From: Neobacillus muris
GTDB taxonomy: Bacteria; Bacillota; Bacilli; Bacillales; Cytobacillaceae
Length of the DNA: 64,000 bases
Direction of reading: 5' to 3'
Assembly: GCF_943193175.1 (NCBI RefSeq)
Contig: NZ_CALPDF010000012.1
Span: forward strand, 39,978 to 103,977
This document shows, piece after piece, positions 8,487 through 17,221 of this stretch. The notes beneath the pieces are model-generated. The model had not been told where the DNA came from, did no database searches, and saw only the letters and a program-made list of their open reading frames with translations. The position numbers were made by a program, and so were the translations under genes. How positions within the stretch are numbered: position 1 is the stretch's first letter; each line of letters starts with the position of its first letter.

Positions 8487-9467
8487 TTATGAATGGTGAC
8501 TCTTTAAAAGAGACTGGTCGACGATTAGTGATTTTTTGATCAATAAATACTCTTCCATCTCTTTCAAGAGCCGGAATAACTGGGCTCTCGCTTCAAATTC
8601 CTCTCTGGAATCTGGGAGAGGCTCCTCATGAAATTTTTCTTGCAATTCCTCCAAGCGATCTAAATATACTTGCGCCGTGTTACCTGGGTGGATTGCTTCC
8701 GTCAATTCTTCCAGAAAGTCCGCCACCATATACCGTTGTTCGACAAGCAAATCAATGGATGTCACAATCGGCAATAGGCGTTCAATAATTTCAAATTGTT
8801 TTTCCCGCGTCTTGAAATAATGATAATAATAATCCTGTGTCCGCAAAAAATGGTTTTGGACATCCCGAAAGGCGAGACTTTTCGCTTCTTCCAGCAATCG
8901 GTCCGTTTCAATAATTTCCTTGCCCAGCCACCGGCTTTCGTTAGTTCGAAGATAGGACACCATTTCTTGGAAAATCGTCCGGAAATTGTCTTCAATTTCC
9001 ACCTGATATTTTTTCAATTTCGTGTCAAGGCTCGGCATGTATAAATTGACAAGAAGGGCAACTCCGATCCCGATCACAATAAGAGCAATCTCGTTGGATA
9101 CTACGACAAGCGATATATGTTTGCCCGTATAAAGATGGAGAATGATGACCGTACTCGTTACGATTCCTTCACTTACCTTTAACCACACGGTAATCGGAAT
9201 AAACACCAAAAGCAGCAATCCGATCACGACGGGGTGGTAGGCAATCATTTCAAAAAAGATGAACGAAAAGGCAATAGCGAGCATGCAGGCAAAAAACCTG
9301 GCATAAGCAGCCTGCAAGGATTTCTTTTTGGAGTTTTGTACGCAAAGAATCGTGATGATTCCTGCAGAAGCAAAGGAATTTAGGCCGAAGAATTGGGCGA
9401 TACTGATCGCTGCAGCGGCGCCGATGGCAGTCTTCACGGTGCGATAACCAATTTTTAATGGAAACAT
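8487..9467 (-). CDS. Aromatic acid exporter family protein (ArAE_1, YqjA-like)
   Basis: A 326-residue membrane protein. The N-terminal half (about residues 1-145) has paired hydrophobic segments, including YRTVKTAIGAAAAISIAQFF and IVIGIGVALLVNLYMPSLD. It is followed by a cytoplasmic, acidic, helical domain (about 150-320) rich in Glu/Leu. This architecture is that of ArAE_1 with its C-terminal domain, as in B. subtilis YqjA. The family is related to bacterial aromatic-acid efflux proteins (AaeB/FUSC). Transport of aromatic acids is inferred from the family only. It is alone on the minus strand. Confidence 0.8.
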   Translation of the reverse strand: MFPLKIGYRTVKTAIGAAAAISIAQFFGLNSFASAGIITILCVQNSKKKSLQAAYARFFACMLAIAFSFIFFEMIAYHPVVIGLLLLVFIPITVWLKVSEGIVTSTVIILHLYTGKHISLVVVSNEIALIVIGIGVALLVNLYMPSLDTKLKKYQVEIEDNFRTIFQEMVSYLRTNESRWLGKEIIETDRLLEEAKSLAFRDVQNHFLRTQDYYYHYFKTREKQFEIIERLLPIVTSIDLLVEQRYMVADFLEELTEAIHPGNTAQVYLDRLEELQEKFHEEPLPDSREEFEARAQLFRLLKEMEEYLLIKKSLIVDQSLLKSHHS

Positions 9468-9641
9468 ATCATACCTCTAATCTCTCAATATATTTACTTA
9501 GTATATAAAAAAATCGCGAAACTTGCTATCGATAAAATCATAAACGAGTCATTCATAGAATTGTTATATGTAGTTTCTGTGAATTTGATTGTTGGTATGA
9601 AAAGTATGATTTATCCCTACAAATAGGGAGGTGAAAGAAGA

Positions 9642-9848
9642 ATGAGAATTCATCGGACATTTCTTGGAAATACAAAAATGGATAACAATGGACAAGTAGA
9701 GATTCCATTCAAAGCAAGAGTAAAATTAGGACTTCAACAAGGGGGGAAGAATGGATGGTTATTGGAGGGAAAATGCAGGCGCGGTCTGTTTGATGCTATT
9801 CTTCAATCATGCCGCTATACATTTTATGGAATCTGGTGTATGATATAA
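9642..9848 (+). CDS. AbrB-like small DNA-binding protein, probably frameshifted
   Basis: A strong GGGAGGTGA site precedes ATG 9642. Residues 9-33 (TKMDNNGQVEIPFKARVKLG) match the first half of an AbrB/SpoVT swapped-hairpin domain (D-x-x-G-x-V-x-IP...R..LGL). After a run of six G (9741-9746) the annotated frame loses all resemblance and ends after 68 residues. In the +1-shifted frame the sequence continues EEWMVIGGKMQARSV and stops at 9791-9793, which restores the expected second strand pair. So the intact gene is probably about 50 residues, and the listed ORF reflects a homopolymer indel, either real or a sequencing error. Confidence 0.5.
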   Translation: MRIHRTFLGNTKMDNNGQVEIPFKARVKLGLQQGGKNGWLLEGKCRRGLFDAILQSCRYTFYGIWCMI

Positions 9849-9863
9849 GTGTAAGCGCATACA
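9849..9863 (+). promoter_or_regulatory. Probable cre site
   Basis: GTGTAAGCGCATACA fits WTGNAANCGNWNNCW at 14 of 15 positions (first base G). It lies 32 bases before the small gene at 9895. Confidence 0.45.
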
Positions 9864-9894
9864 TTTTTCTTATACAAGGGAGATGGTACCTTTG

Positions 9895-10077
9895 ATGTAT
9901 ATTTATGGCAAGGATTATATTAAGTATTTAAATGATGATAGTATCGGCCATTTAACGTATGACCAATGGAAAACGAAGAATAGTCAACACCGTTCTTCAA
10001 ATGGAAGCGTCGAGGCACCCAGATATACGGAAGGATCCCATTCTCAAGGGAGTTTCAATAAAAATAGCTATCAGTGA
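9895..10077 (+). CDS. Small hypothetical protein
   Basis: 60 residues with a tyrosine-rich N-terminus (MYIYGKDYIKYLNDD) and a polar Ser/Asn/Gln-rich tail. AAGGGAGAT precedes ATG 9895 by 12 bases; the in-frame ATG at 9883 overlaps that site. A cre-like site lies upstream and a perfect bidirectional terminator downstream, so it is likely a real transcription unit. No family recognised. Confidence 0.5.
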   Translation: MYIYGKDYIKYLNDDSIGHLTYDQWKTKNSQHRSSNGSVEAPRYTEGSHSQGSFNKNSYQ

Positions 10078-10113
10078 TTACTTAGAAAGATACAAAATAA
10101 CAGCCATGTCATT

Positions 10114-10152
10114 AAAAATAGGAATACCTGTGGAGGTACTCCTATTTTTTTA
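10114..10152. terminator. Bidirectional terminator
   Basis: AAATAGGAATACC pairs with GGTACTCCTATTT (one mismatch) around a TGTGGA loop, with T-run to the right and A-run to the left. It serves the small gene at 9895 and the convergent DUF1284 gene. Confidence 0.8.
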
Positions 10153-10182
10153 TTCCTTACTTGGCTTGGGAAAAAAGTTTGG

Positions 10183-10599
10183 CTATTTCACTTCTCTTAA
10201 TCCCTTTCCTTCAAGAATATCCTGAATCCCTTCTTCACAAACCCCATAGGAACGCCAGGAACATGTTTTACAGACGATTTGGATATCAGAGGGAATGACA
10301 TGATTTCGGACACGGGTTTCAATATCCTCCCATTCTAAGATTTGTCCAATTTCAAGCCCCATTTTTTCGAGAATGGCTGCATCTCTCCTATAAATATTTT
10401 CGTCTTGGCAGTGGTATTGGCCTGAGTTGGGGAACTTTTCGCACAGCTGGTCAGATCCTTTTACGAGCTGAATCAGGGTCTTGGGGCTGCTCCTCAAGGT
10501 TTGATGCAATTTAGTCATGTTCTCCACGTACTCTTTGGAATAGCCCATGCCACGATAGCCTAGAAGGCAAAAAAGGTGATGGCCGCGCAGTTTATACAT
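10183..10599 (-). CDS. DUF1284 domain protein
   Basis: 138 residues beginning YKLRGHHLFCLLGYRGMGYS, the signature start of DUF1284, and continuing with YVENMTKLH. Cysteines at CLLG, the CQDE region and the C-terminal CKTCSWRSYGVC suggest a bound metal or cluster. Function unknown for the family. Single gene on the minus strand with a convergent terminator. Confidence 0.8.
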   Translation of the reverse strand: MYKLRGHHLFCLLGYRGMGYSKEYVENMTKLHQTLRSSPKTLIQLVKGSDQLCEKFPNSGQYHCQDENIYRRDAAILEKMGLEIGQILEWEDIETRVRNHVIPSDIQIVCKTCSWRSYGVCEEGIQDILEGKGLREVK

Positions 10600-10748
10600 G
10601 ATCCGCCTCCAATTTAATCGATTAAGTGTTAACTGAAAATACGATTGGTTTACATATATTTATAGTAACATATGTAACTAGGTATTTTCAGCATTATTTA
10701 GAGGCCAAAATGGAATGAATGAGAATGGCGGGGGAAAAATCTGCATAA

Positions 10749-10787
10749 ACAAGGAGATCGAGGGAAGCCGATCGTTCATCTCCTTGT
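10749..10787 (-). terminator. Hairpin behind the HD-domain gene
   Basis: ACAAGGAGAT (10749-10758) pairs perfectly with ATCTCCTTGT (10778-10787). On the minus strand the tail is GTTTATG followed by a short T-run, so termination of the HD gene is plausible though not canonical. Confidence 0.5.
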
Positions 10788-10799
10788 GGTTGATCGATC

Positions 10800-11357
10800 C
10801 TAAAGAAGTCCTTCCCGACGATTTTGTGAAGATTCATCTGAAGTTCGGCTTAATTCTTCCTCGACCATCTGGTCCAACCGCTCAATCATTTTGATTGCTT
10901 TTTCTTTCTCAATTTTTCGATAATGGTGCATACCCCCTTGTTCCTCGTCCGCCTCATCGGCTAATTTGACAATCTGTTGCAGCGGTGTTCGTTTGATAAA
11001 ACCCTCCGGCATATAAGAATCCGTATGGAACAAAATAGCAAGCGCAATTTCCTTGGCGATAATAGGATTTTCCCCTAATCGGATCAACAATTTATGGGCC
11101 CTTTCGGCACCCTTTATTGCATGAATATCATTCTTTTTATACAAATCATAATCCCATTTTCCATTGCTGTACCATGTATAATGGCCCATATCGTGAAGCA
11201 GGGCAGCTTTTGTGGCCAAATCAACCGAAACATGATGTTCCTTTGCCAATTTAAAAGCGTGGTAGGCACAAGCGATGGCATGGGCAATCCCAGAACGGCT
11301 CAGATATTTTTTTGCAATATGATGGTTAAAAATTTGAATCAAGGTAACGTACCTCAT
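10800..11357 (-). CDS. HD-domain phosphohydrolase
   Basis: 185 residues with an HD metal-dependent phosphohydrolase core. The N-terminal histidine is in HAIACAYHAFKLA, the paired HD in AALLHDMGHY near residue 58, further histidines in DIHAIKGAERAHKLL and ILFHTDSY, and an aspartate in KLADEADEEQ. This is the full H...HD...H...D set for one or two metal ions. It would hydrolyse phosphate ester bonds, possibly of nucleotides. The C-terminal third is charged and helical. Monocistronic on the minus strand. Substrate unknown. Confidence 0.85.
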   Translation of the reverse strand: MRYVTLIQIFNHHIAKKYLSRSGIAHAIACAYHAFKLAKEHHVSVDLATKAALLHDMGHYTWYSNGKWDYDLYKKNDIHAIKGAERAHKLLIRLGENPIIAKEIALAILFHTDSYMPEGFIKRTPLQQIVKLADEADEEQGGMHHYRKIEKEKAIKMIERLDQMVEEELSRTSDESSQNRREGLL

Positions 11358-11576
11358 TTTTCATCACCCTCATAAAAAATTGTTATTTTGTATTATAAAA
11401 CATTCGATGCTGCATTTGTTAACAATTGCTCAAAAATGATGGAAGAAACCATAACAGAATCAGCGGAAATGTAAGAAAGGCCATTCTTGAAGAAGGAACC
11501 TATGGAATTCTGCGGCTGCGCGTGTCAGAAATGGTTATTAGTGAATAGAATAGGAACAATCAAAGGGGGTGAAGGC

Positions 11577-12299
11577 ATGTTTTCTGTTACCGAAATGAGG
11601 GATTTCACCACGTTTTCGTTTCCCCATATCGTGACGCTGCTCCTGTTCCTTATGATCTGTTTGGCTATGATATTTTTTAGAAAGAACCTCCAGCCCTATC
11701 AGTCATTCATCAAATGGCTCCTCTTTAGTCTTTTAATCATTTGTGAGATATCCCAACATACGTGGCTCATACTAACCAATCAATGGGAAGTCGGCGATTT
11801 GCCGTTGCAGGTCTGTTCCCTTAGTACCTTTTTAGCTTTGTACTTATTTTTGAAAAATAATCAGAAAGCGTTTAACTTGCTATATTTCACCGGCACTTTG
11901 CCTGCGATTCTAAGCATGGTCACACCTGATCTTGTTTACCAATTTCCCCATTTTCGTTTCTTAAAATATTTCCTTCAGCATTCAGTCATTCCACTCTCGG
12001 TCTTGTATTTTATTCTTTTTGAAAATTATCGAGTACCTAAGAGCGCAATCGTAAAAAGTTTTTTAACATTGAATATGATCGCGCTCCCCATCTTTTTCTT
12101 GAACCAGCTTCTGGATACGAACTTTTTCTTCTTAGCCAGCCCTTCGGAAACGGAGACGTTATTATCATTCTTTGGAAGCGGCATTTGGTACTATATTAAT
12201 CTTGAAATCGCTGCCATCTTGGTATTGCTCATCACCTATTGGCCGATGGCGGGCTTGCTGAAGCGGGAACGAAGAGCCAGTGATGGAAGCAAGAACTGA
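11577..12299 (+). CDS. YwaF/TMEM164-family membrane protein (TIGR02206)
   Basis: 240 residues with about six to seven transmembrane segments. FPHIVTLLLFLMICLAMI opens the first. WEVGDLPLQVCSLSTFLALY carries the conserved polar P-L-x-x-C motif of the TIGR02206/YwaF family, and FLQHSVIPLS contributes a conserved histidine. AAAGGGGGTGAAGGC precedes ATG 11577; the ORF extends upstream to 11487 without support. Function unknown. A perfect terminator follows at once. Confidence 0.8.
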   Translation: MFSVTEMRDFTTFSFPHIVTLLLFLMICLAMIFFRKNLQPYQSFIKWLLFSLLIICEISQHTWLILTNQWEVGDLPLQVCSLSTFLALYLFLKNNQKAFNLLYFTGTLPAILSMVTPDLVYQFPHFRFLKYFLQHSVIPLSVLYFILFENYRVPKSAIVKSFLTLNMIALPIFFLNQLLDTNFFFLASPSETETLLSFFGSGIWYYINLEIAAILVLLITYWPMAGLLKRERRASDGSKN

Positions 12300-12324
12300 G
12301 CAGCATAGGAGCTGCTCAGTTTTT
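12296..12324 (+). terminator. Rho-independent terminator of the ywaF-like gene
   Basis: CTGAGCAG (12296-12303) pairs with CTGCTCAG (12312-12319), followed by TTTTT. It overlaps the stop codon. Confidence 0.85.
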
Positions 12325-12373
12325 CGGCTATAATAGGAGTGAAGGCAGTTTGAGAAAGGCAGGATGTAAACAG

Positions 12374-13246
12374 ATGATACAGATTGAAAATGATTGGCTG
12401 CAGGTGGAAATCAATCGTCACGGTGCAGAAGTCCTTAAAGTGAAGCACAAGAAAAATGGGTTAGACTACATGTGGCCGGGGGACCCGGCTTATTGGGGAC
12501 GTGTTTCTCCGGTATTATTTCCAATTGTAGGTCGCTTGAAAGATGACCGCTATCAGCTTGATGGCAAAACCTATGAGTTGTCACAGCATGGCTTTTTGCG
12601 TGACGTCGATTTTGAGCTGGAGGAGCAGACAACAACGGAGGCTTCCTTTAGCTTCGAATCGGCTGGACGCTGCCTTCATGTATACCCTTTCGATTTTAAA
12701 GCGATGATTCGTTATCGGCTTTATGAAGACTCACTAGAAGTCCATTGGGAGATCGTGAATGAAAACCAAGAGGAGATGTATTTCTCGATTGGCGCGCATC
12801 CGGCCTTTAGGATCCCGCTTTTAGAAAATGAAACCATTGGTGATTACAGTCTGCATCTTGTACCAGCAGACGATAAGCAAGTGATGGAGTATGGGCTGAC
12901 CGATGCGCTTATTCGAGAGAAGGGAAGCTTCGATGATTTATCACCGATTGTGCTCACTGATTCATTATTTGCTAATGACGCTCTCATTTATAGCCATATC
13001 GATCAAATTACACTGGCATCGAATCAATCACAACACGGTGTGGAAGTAAGCTTAATAGGTTTTCCGTTTGTCGGGATTTGGTCAAAATACACAGATGGCA
13101 AGATTGCTCCATTTATTTGCATTGAGCCATGGTACGGGATTGCCGATACATATGTTACAACTGGGAATTTGAAAGAGAAATTGGGGATCAATCAATTGAT
13201 GCCGAAACAATCATTCCAGGCAAAGTATGAAATAAAGTTTACATGA
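12374..13246 (+). CDS. Aldose 1-epimerase family protein (LacX-like)
   Basis: 290 residues of the galactose-mutarotase superfamily, LacX-like branch. Recognisable blocks are YMWPGDPAYWGRVSPVLFP, YELSQHGFLRD (histidine), YFSIGAHPAFRIP (second histidine of the active site) and FICIEPWYGIAD (catalytic glutamate). It probably interconverts alpha and beta anomers of a sugar or sugar phosphate. The homology starts at MIQIEN, so ATG 12374 is used; an in-frame TTG at 12350 has the better ribosome site (AGGAGTG) and may be the true start. It is followed by a long hairpin shared with the thi operon end. Confidence 0.85.
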   Translation: MIQIENDWLQVEINRHGAEVLKVKHKKNGLDYMWPGDPAYWGRVSPVLFPIVGRLKDDRYQLDGKTYELSQHGFLRDVDFELEEQTTTEASFSFESAGRCLHVYPFDFKAMIRYRLYEDSLEVHWEIVNENQEEMYFSIGAHPAFRIPLLENETIGDYSLHLVPADDKQVMEYGLTDALIREKGSFDDLSPIVLTDSLFANDALIYSHIDQITLASNQSQHGVEVSLIGFPFVGIWSKYTDGKIAPFICIEPWYGIADTYVTTGNLKEKLGINQLMPKQSFQAKYEIKFT

Positions 13247-13304
13247 AACGTGGAATCGTCTTCTGAATACAAGGATTGGACAGCTGCGAACGTAATTTTT
13301 TCTC

Positions 13305-13352
13305 GAAAAAACTATTAAGGGCTGCTTTCCAGATTACATCTGGAAGGCAGCC
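13305..13352 (-). terminator. Terminator of the thi operon
   Basis: GGCTGCTTTCCAGA (13320-13333) pairs with TCTGGAAGGCAGCC (13339-13352) with one G-U pair. On the minus strand the hairpin is followed by CTTAATAGTTTTTT. Confidence 0.75.
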
Positions 13353-13360
13353 GATAATAT

Positions 13361-14380
13361 TTAGCCTAGCAGCTTATGATAAAAGGACTTAGCCTCAGAA
13401 AGATCCTTTGTTCCATGAACCAACACTCTGCCATCTTTAAAAATAACCATTCGATGACTTCCTGCATCATATGATAGAAGGTAAGGATTCCGATGAACAG
13501 TTCCCCCTTGGTTCAAGAGTACTTTTTCTAAGGCTGCCAAATCACGTACAACCGGAGAGGGAGGACGGATTTGAACCGTATCTCTGCCGCACAGGACCGC
13601 AGTTTTTGTTTGGTTTTCAAAGGCCAAAAACGGATAGGAGCGCATTTTTCCGCAGGAAGGGCAATCTCCTTTTTTTAATGGATCTACCTTTATGGCGCTA
13701 AATTGATTTTTCCATAAATCAAACGATACGAGTCTATTTCGCAAGGCTTCCAAGTCTCCGGCCAAAATTTTTAAACCCTCCGTCATTTGATATGCCGCCA
13801 CCATAGTCACTGCTGGGCTGATGATTCCGGCGGTATCACAAGTCAGCCCGCCTAGCGGAACAGACCCTAACAAACAAGCAAGGCAAGGTGTCTTATCAGG
13901 AATAATCGTATAGGAGATTCCATAGCTTCCGACACAAGCACCGTAAATCCATGGTACGTGGTACTTCTGTGAAACGTCGTTGATCATCATTCTTGTTTCA
14001 AAGTTATCGGTTGCATCCATGATAAGGTCGACATTCTGCGCCCATTCCTCCAGTTCTGGCACGGAAGCATCTGCGATGACGGCCGCGATTTTCACAGTAG
14101 AGTTGATGGCCGTTAAGCGATTTTTGGCTGCAATTGCTTTTGGCAGCCGTTTTTCAGCATCTTGTTCGGTATATAATTGCTGCCGCTGCAAATTGGACCA
14201 TTCCACATAGTCACGATCCACAATCGTTAATTGGCCAATACCAGCACGCACGAGCGCTTCGGCATTGGCGGATCCGAGGGCCCCTGCTCCGATGATAAGG
14301 ACATGTTTTCTCGAAATTTTCTCCTGCCCGCCGTTTCCGATTGGAGGGAAGAGCATTTGGCGTGAATAGCGGTCCTTCAC
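13361..14380 (-). CDS. thiF: ThiF: ThiS adenylyltransferase
   Basis: 339 residues of the E1/MoeB/ThiF family. It adenylates the C-terminal glycine of ThiS with ATP, so that sulfur can be loaded for thiazole synthesis. The nucleotide loop is [19 protein letters not shown] near residue 29. [13 protein letters not shown] is the conserved aspartate block. Two zinc-binding pairs are visible in CLACLLG and CPSCGK. The C-terminal 80 residues are an extra domain of unclear role. It overlaps thiG by 4 bases (ATGA) and is the last gene of the operon before the terminator. Confidence 0.9.
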   Translation of the reverse strand: MKDRYSRQMLFPPIGNGGQEKISRKHVLIIGAGALGSANAEALVRAGIGQLTIVDRDYVEWSNLQRQQLYTEQDAEKRLPKAIAAKNRLTAINSTVKIAAVIADASVPELEEWAQNVDLIMDATDNFETRMMINDVSQKYHVPWIYGACVGSYGISYTIIPDKTPCLACLLGSVPLGGLTCDTAGIISPAVTMVAAYQMTEGLKILAGDLEALRNRLVSFDLWKNQFSAIKVDPLKKGDCPSCGKMRSYPFLAFENQTKTAVLCGRDTVQIRPPSPVVRDLAALEKVLLNQGGTVHRNPYLLSYDAGSHRMVIFKDGRVLVHGTKDLSEAKSFYHKLLG

Positions 14381-15144
14381 CCGATGCTCATTCCTTCCAC
14401 TGGGCTGCTGGCAGTAGCATAGCGCTTTTTCGCAATCCGGCCTGCTTCAAACCCCAGCCGTCCGGCTTCAATGGCGAGCCTCATGGCTTTTGCCATTTTA
14501 ACAGGATCGTTTGCGCCAGATACCGCCGTATTTAACAAAACGCCATCGGCACCTAATTCCATTGCCGCTGCCGCATCAGCAGGCGAACCAATGCCTGCAT
14601 CCACGATAACCGGAACAGCGGCCTGTTCGATAATAAAACGTAAGTTGACTGGATTGATAATGCCTTGACCAGACCCAATCGGTGAAGCGCCTGGCATAAC
14701 GGCGTGACATCCCGCTTCTTGAAGCTTTCTGGCCAAGACGACATCATCCGAGGTATAGGGGAGGACGATGAACCCTTCCTTGACTAACTCTTCTGTCGCT
14801 TTCAGCGTTTCCATCGGATCCGGCAGCAAGGTTTTATCACAGCCAATGACCTCCACTTTAATCATGTCGCATAATCCCGAAGCTTTTGCCAGTTTGGCAA
14901 TGCGAACTGCTTCTGCTGCTGTTTTGGCGCCAGCTGTATTAGGCAGCAGTGTATACCTCGAAGTGTCCAGCTGCTCTAAAAAGTTTGGCTGGCTTGGTTC
15001 GAAGATATTCATCCGCCGAATTGCAAAGGTGAGAATTTCCGTTTTCGATACTTCCACCGCTTGTCTTTGGATTGTGAAGCTTGGATATTTTCCAGTTCCA
15101 AGCAATAAACGTGATTCAAATAACAATGGACCAATTTTTAACAT
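14377..15144 (-). CDS. thiG: ThiG: thiazole synthase
   Basis: 255 residues, TIM-barrel thiazole synthase. It condenses 1-deoxy-D-xylulose 5-phosphate, dehydroglycine and ThiS-thiocarboxylate into the thiazole phosphate. Signature blocks are [11 protein letters not shown] at the N-terminus, [56 protein letters not shown] and [20 protein letters not shown], which covers the phosphate-binding end of the barrel. Full length for the family. It starts one base beyond the thiS stop codon, with GGAGG inside the thiS end. Confidence 0.95.
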   Translation of the reverse strand: MLKIGPLLFESRLLLGTGKYPSFTIQRQAVEVSKTEILTFAIRRMNIFEPSQPNFLEQLDTSRYTLLPNTAGAKTAAEAVRIAKLAKASGLCDMIKVEVIGCDKTLLPDPMETLKATEELVKEGFIVLPYTSDDVVLARKLQEAGCHAVMPGASPIGSGQGIINPVNLRFIIEQAAVPVIVDAGIGSPADAAAAMELGADGVLLNTAVSGANDPVKMAKAMRLAIEAGRLGFEAGRIAKKRYATASSPVEGMSIG

Positions 15145-15145
15145 A

Positions 15146-15349
15146 TCAGCCGCCTCCTACAAAATGGACAATTTCAATTCGATCCTTATCGGATAATCTA
15201 GTAATTTGGTGTTCCGTCCCTGTTAAAATCTCTCCGTTGATTTCGACTACCACAACTTTTTCATGAAGTTCATAGTGTTTTAGTAAGTCTGAGACAGATA
15301 CAATCTGTGCTGGCAATGAAACGGATTCGCCATTTATAACAACAATCAT
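15146..15349 (-). CDS. thiS: ThiS: sulfur carrier protein
   Basis: 67-residue ubiquitin-like sulfur carrier. It ends in FVGGG, the Gly-Gly tail that ThiF adenylates and that carries the thiocarboxylate. [12 protein letters not shown] and VVVEINGEI are the beta-grasp strands. The start is placed at the second of two adjacent ATGs, 6 bases behind AGGGGGT. It lies between thiO and thiG with almost no spacing. Confidence 0.92.
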   Translation of the reverse strand: MIVVINGESVSLPAQIVSVSDLLKHYELHEKVVVVEINGEILTGTEHQITRLSDKDRIEIVHFVGGG

Positions 15350-15359
15350 CATGTACCCC

Positions 15360-16502
15360 CTAATGAACCATTTTGTTATTTCGATCAATCCTGAAAGAGG
15401 AGAGAAGATGTTCATCTGGATGGCCTTCCAGTAAGCCGGCCACTAGTTTCCCCGTAACTGGACTTAATAATATCCCGTTGCGGTAATGCCCCGCGGCCAT
15501 AAACAATCCCTTCTTAAATGGATGTTCGCCTATGTAGGGGAGGCCATCGCCTGTTTGCGGCCGAACACCCGCCCATACCCGTTCCCATCTGGCGTCTTTT
15601 ATTTGCGGAACCAATTGGATCGCTCTCTCTGCTAATGCAGCAATTCCTTCAAGCGTCACGTTTTTATCAAAGGTATTTTCCACTTGGGTCGCCCCAATAT
15701 AGATTTCACCGTTGCGCTTTGGCACAAAGTAGCATCGCTTATCGGAAAAAATGGTTCTCTCTATGATCGGAGTCTCAGGCTTTACGGAAAAGCATTCGCC
15801 CTTTACCGGATAAACCGTTATGCCGATCCCTGTCTCTTGCAGCAGCTGAGCGGCCCATGCACCAGTGGCTAGGACAACCTGATGGCAATGGATATCACCA
15901 AAAGTGGTTTTCACCCCGATGACCCGTTCCTGCTCATAGAGGAACGAGAGGACTTCCGTGTTTTCAAGTATTTCCGCGCCAAAATGAATGGCTGCCTTTG
16001 CAAACGCCTTTGATAAAGCTGCCGGCATGACATGGCCATCGTTAGGGAGATACATGCCGCCAGGGAGGTCAGGGGAGAGGGATGGCTCCAACTCGTGTAA
16101 TTCATGAGCGTTGAGCCACTTGATATCGGGATCCCAGTTCTGCTGGAAGGTTACTTGTTTCTTTATTTCCTCTGCGATGGCATCGGTTTCGGCAATTTTG
16201 ATGATGCCTTTTTGGACAAACTCTATATCGATTCCCGTTGTTTCATACAGTTCACTTGCAAGTTCACGGAACATCGCTTGGCTTTTTAACGCTAATTGGA
16301 ATAGGGGACCGTCCTGTTCAATCTCCGCTTGTGCCGCAAGCATTCCGGCTGCCGCACTCGAGGCCTCGCAAGCTAACTGGTTCTTCTCAATCAAAACCAC
16401 TTGTCTTCCGCGCTTTGAAAGCTGATAGGCGATTGAACTTCCGTTGATTCCGCCGCCGATAATGGCAACATCAAATGTGCTCGTCAATTTTTCCATCTCC
16501 AT
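15360..16502 (-). CDS. thiO: ThiO: glycine oxidase
   Basis: 380-residue FAD-dependent glycine oxidase of the DAO family. It oxidises glycine to the iminoacetate used by ThiG. The dinucleotide-binding motif is IIGGGINGSSIAYQLSKRG near residue 15. VVLATGAWAAQLL, RNGEIYIGATQVE, WAGVRPQTGDGLPYIG and AAGHYRNGILLSP are typical DAO blocks. Length is normal. It overlaps tenI by about 30 bases and precedes thiS by 10, so translation is tightly coupled. B. subtilis has the same order (tenI-thiO-thiS-thiG-thiF). Confidence 0.92.
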   Translation of the reverse strand: MEMEKLTSTFDVAIIGGGINGSSIAYQLSKRGRQVVLIEKNQLACEASSAAAGMLAAQAEIEQDGPLFQLALKSQAMFRELASELYETTGIDIEFVQKGIIKIAETDAIAEEIKKQVTFQQNWDPDIKWLNAHELHELEPSLSPDLPGGMYLPNDGHVMPAALSKAFAKAAIHFGAEILENTEVLSFLYEQERVIGVKTTFGDIHCHQVVLATGAWAAQLLQETGIGITVYPVKGECFSVKPETPIIERTIFSDKRCYFVPKRNGEIYIGATQVENTFDKNVTLEGIAALAERAIQLVPQIKDARWERVWAGVRPQTGDGLPYIGEHPFKKGLFMAAGHYRNGILLSPVTGKLVAGLLEGHPDEHLLSSFRIDRNNKMVH

Positions 16503-17112
16503 TTTTTAATGCATGATAGTAGTCTTTCACTGCTTCTAAAGGATCGCGTGCCTCAAATATGCCAGACATGACGGCAATCCCTTTTGCACCCGCTTGAATT
16601 ACGCTTCGAGTATTTTCAGGCGTGATGCCGCCAATCGCAATCACGGGTATGTCGAGTTGGGCAACTCTGGTTAATGGCATCAGCCCTTTCGGTGTCTGTC
16701 CAGGCTTTGAGCCAGAGGGAAAGATGTGCCCAAACAAGACATAATCTGCACCATCCCGAATGGCTTTTACGCCTTCATCATAAGAGTGAATGGACTGGCC
16801 CACTTTTAGGCTTGCAAACCTGTTTTTGACAATCAATGTTTCCAAGCTATGGAAGGACAGCTGTACCCCGGCTGCCCCGGCTGCTAAAGCAACATCCACC
16901 CGGTCATTCACAATGATCTTGGAAAGGGGAATGGTTTGCGCCAGCTGTTCGATCATTTGGAAAAGTTCGCGGGCCGTTTTCTGTTTTTCCCGAATGTGGA
17001 TGGCCGTTGCATACGGGTGGATATCCATTACGATTTCATGCAGCTGGGCAAGTGGCATTTTGCCATTCGAGATCATATGGAATTCGGTCTTACTGGTTTG
17101 AATTTGCCTCAC
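16471..17112 (-). CDS. tenI: TenI: thiazole tautomerase
   Basis: ThiE/TenI-type TIM barrel acting in thiazole maturation (aromatisation of the thiazole tautomer). Blocks are ATAIHIREKQK, KIIVNDRVDVALAAGAAGVQL, VGQSIHSYDEGVKAI, ADYVLFGHIFPSGSKPG and VIAIGGITPENTRSVIQAGAKGIAVMSGIF (shown only by its ends). The TenI-type SGSKPGQ loop replaces ThiE substrate residues, and the operon context supports TenI over ThiE. The start is uncertain. The strong AAAGGAGTGAGG site is followed 8 bases later by ATT (17103), not by ATG. GTG 17112 overlaps the site itself, and the first ATG (17076) is more than 30 bases away. The ORF runs further upstream into the leader terminator, which is not coding. Confidence 0.85.
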   Translation of the reverse strand: MRQIQTSKTEFHMISNGKMPLAQLHEIVMDIHPYATAIHIREKQKTARELFQMIEQLAQTIPLSKIIVNDRVDVALAAGAAGVQLSFHSLETLIVKNRFASLKVGQSIHSYDEGVKAIRDGADYVLFGHIFPSGSKPGQTPKGLMPLTRVAQLDIPVIAIGGITPENTRSVIQAGAKGIAVMSGIFEARDPLEAVKDYYHALKNGDGKIDEHI

Positions 17113-17148
17113 TCCTTTGGAAGCTTTCCACCTAAAAAAACCTAGCGA

Positions 17149-17186
17149 AAAACAAAAAAGCCACTTTCTTTGGCAAGAAAGTGGCT
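17149..17186 (-). terminator. Riboswitch-controlled leader terminator
   Basis: AGCCACTTTCTT (17159-17170) pairs perfectly with AAGAAAGTGGCT (17175-17186) and is followed on the minus strand by a long T-run (TTTTTTGTTTTT). It sits between the TPP aptamer and tenI, as the off-state terminator of the switch. Confidence 0.9.
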
Positions 17187-17221
17187 GATGATTTGAAAAG
17201 AAATCAAATATCCCGTTTTCC

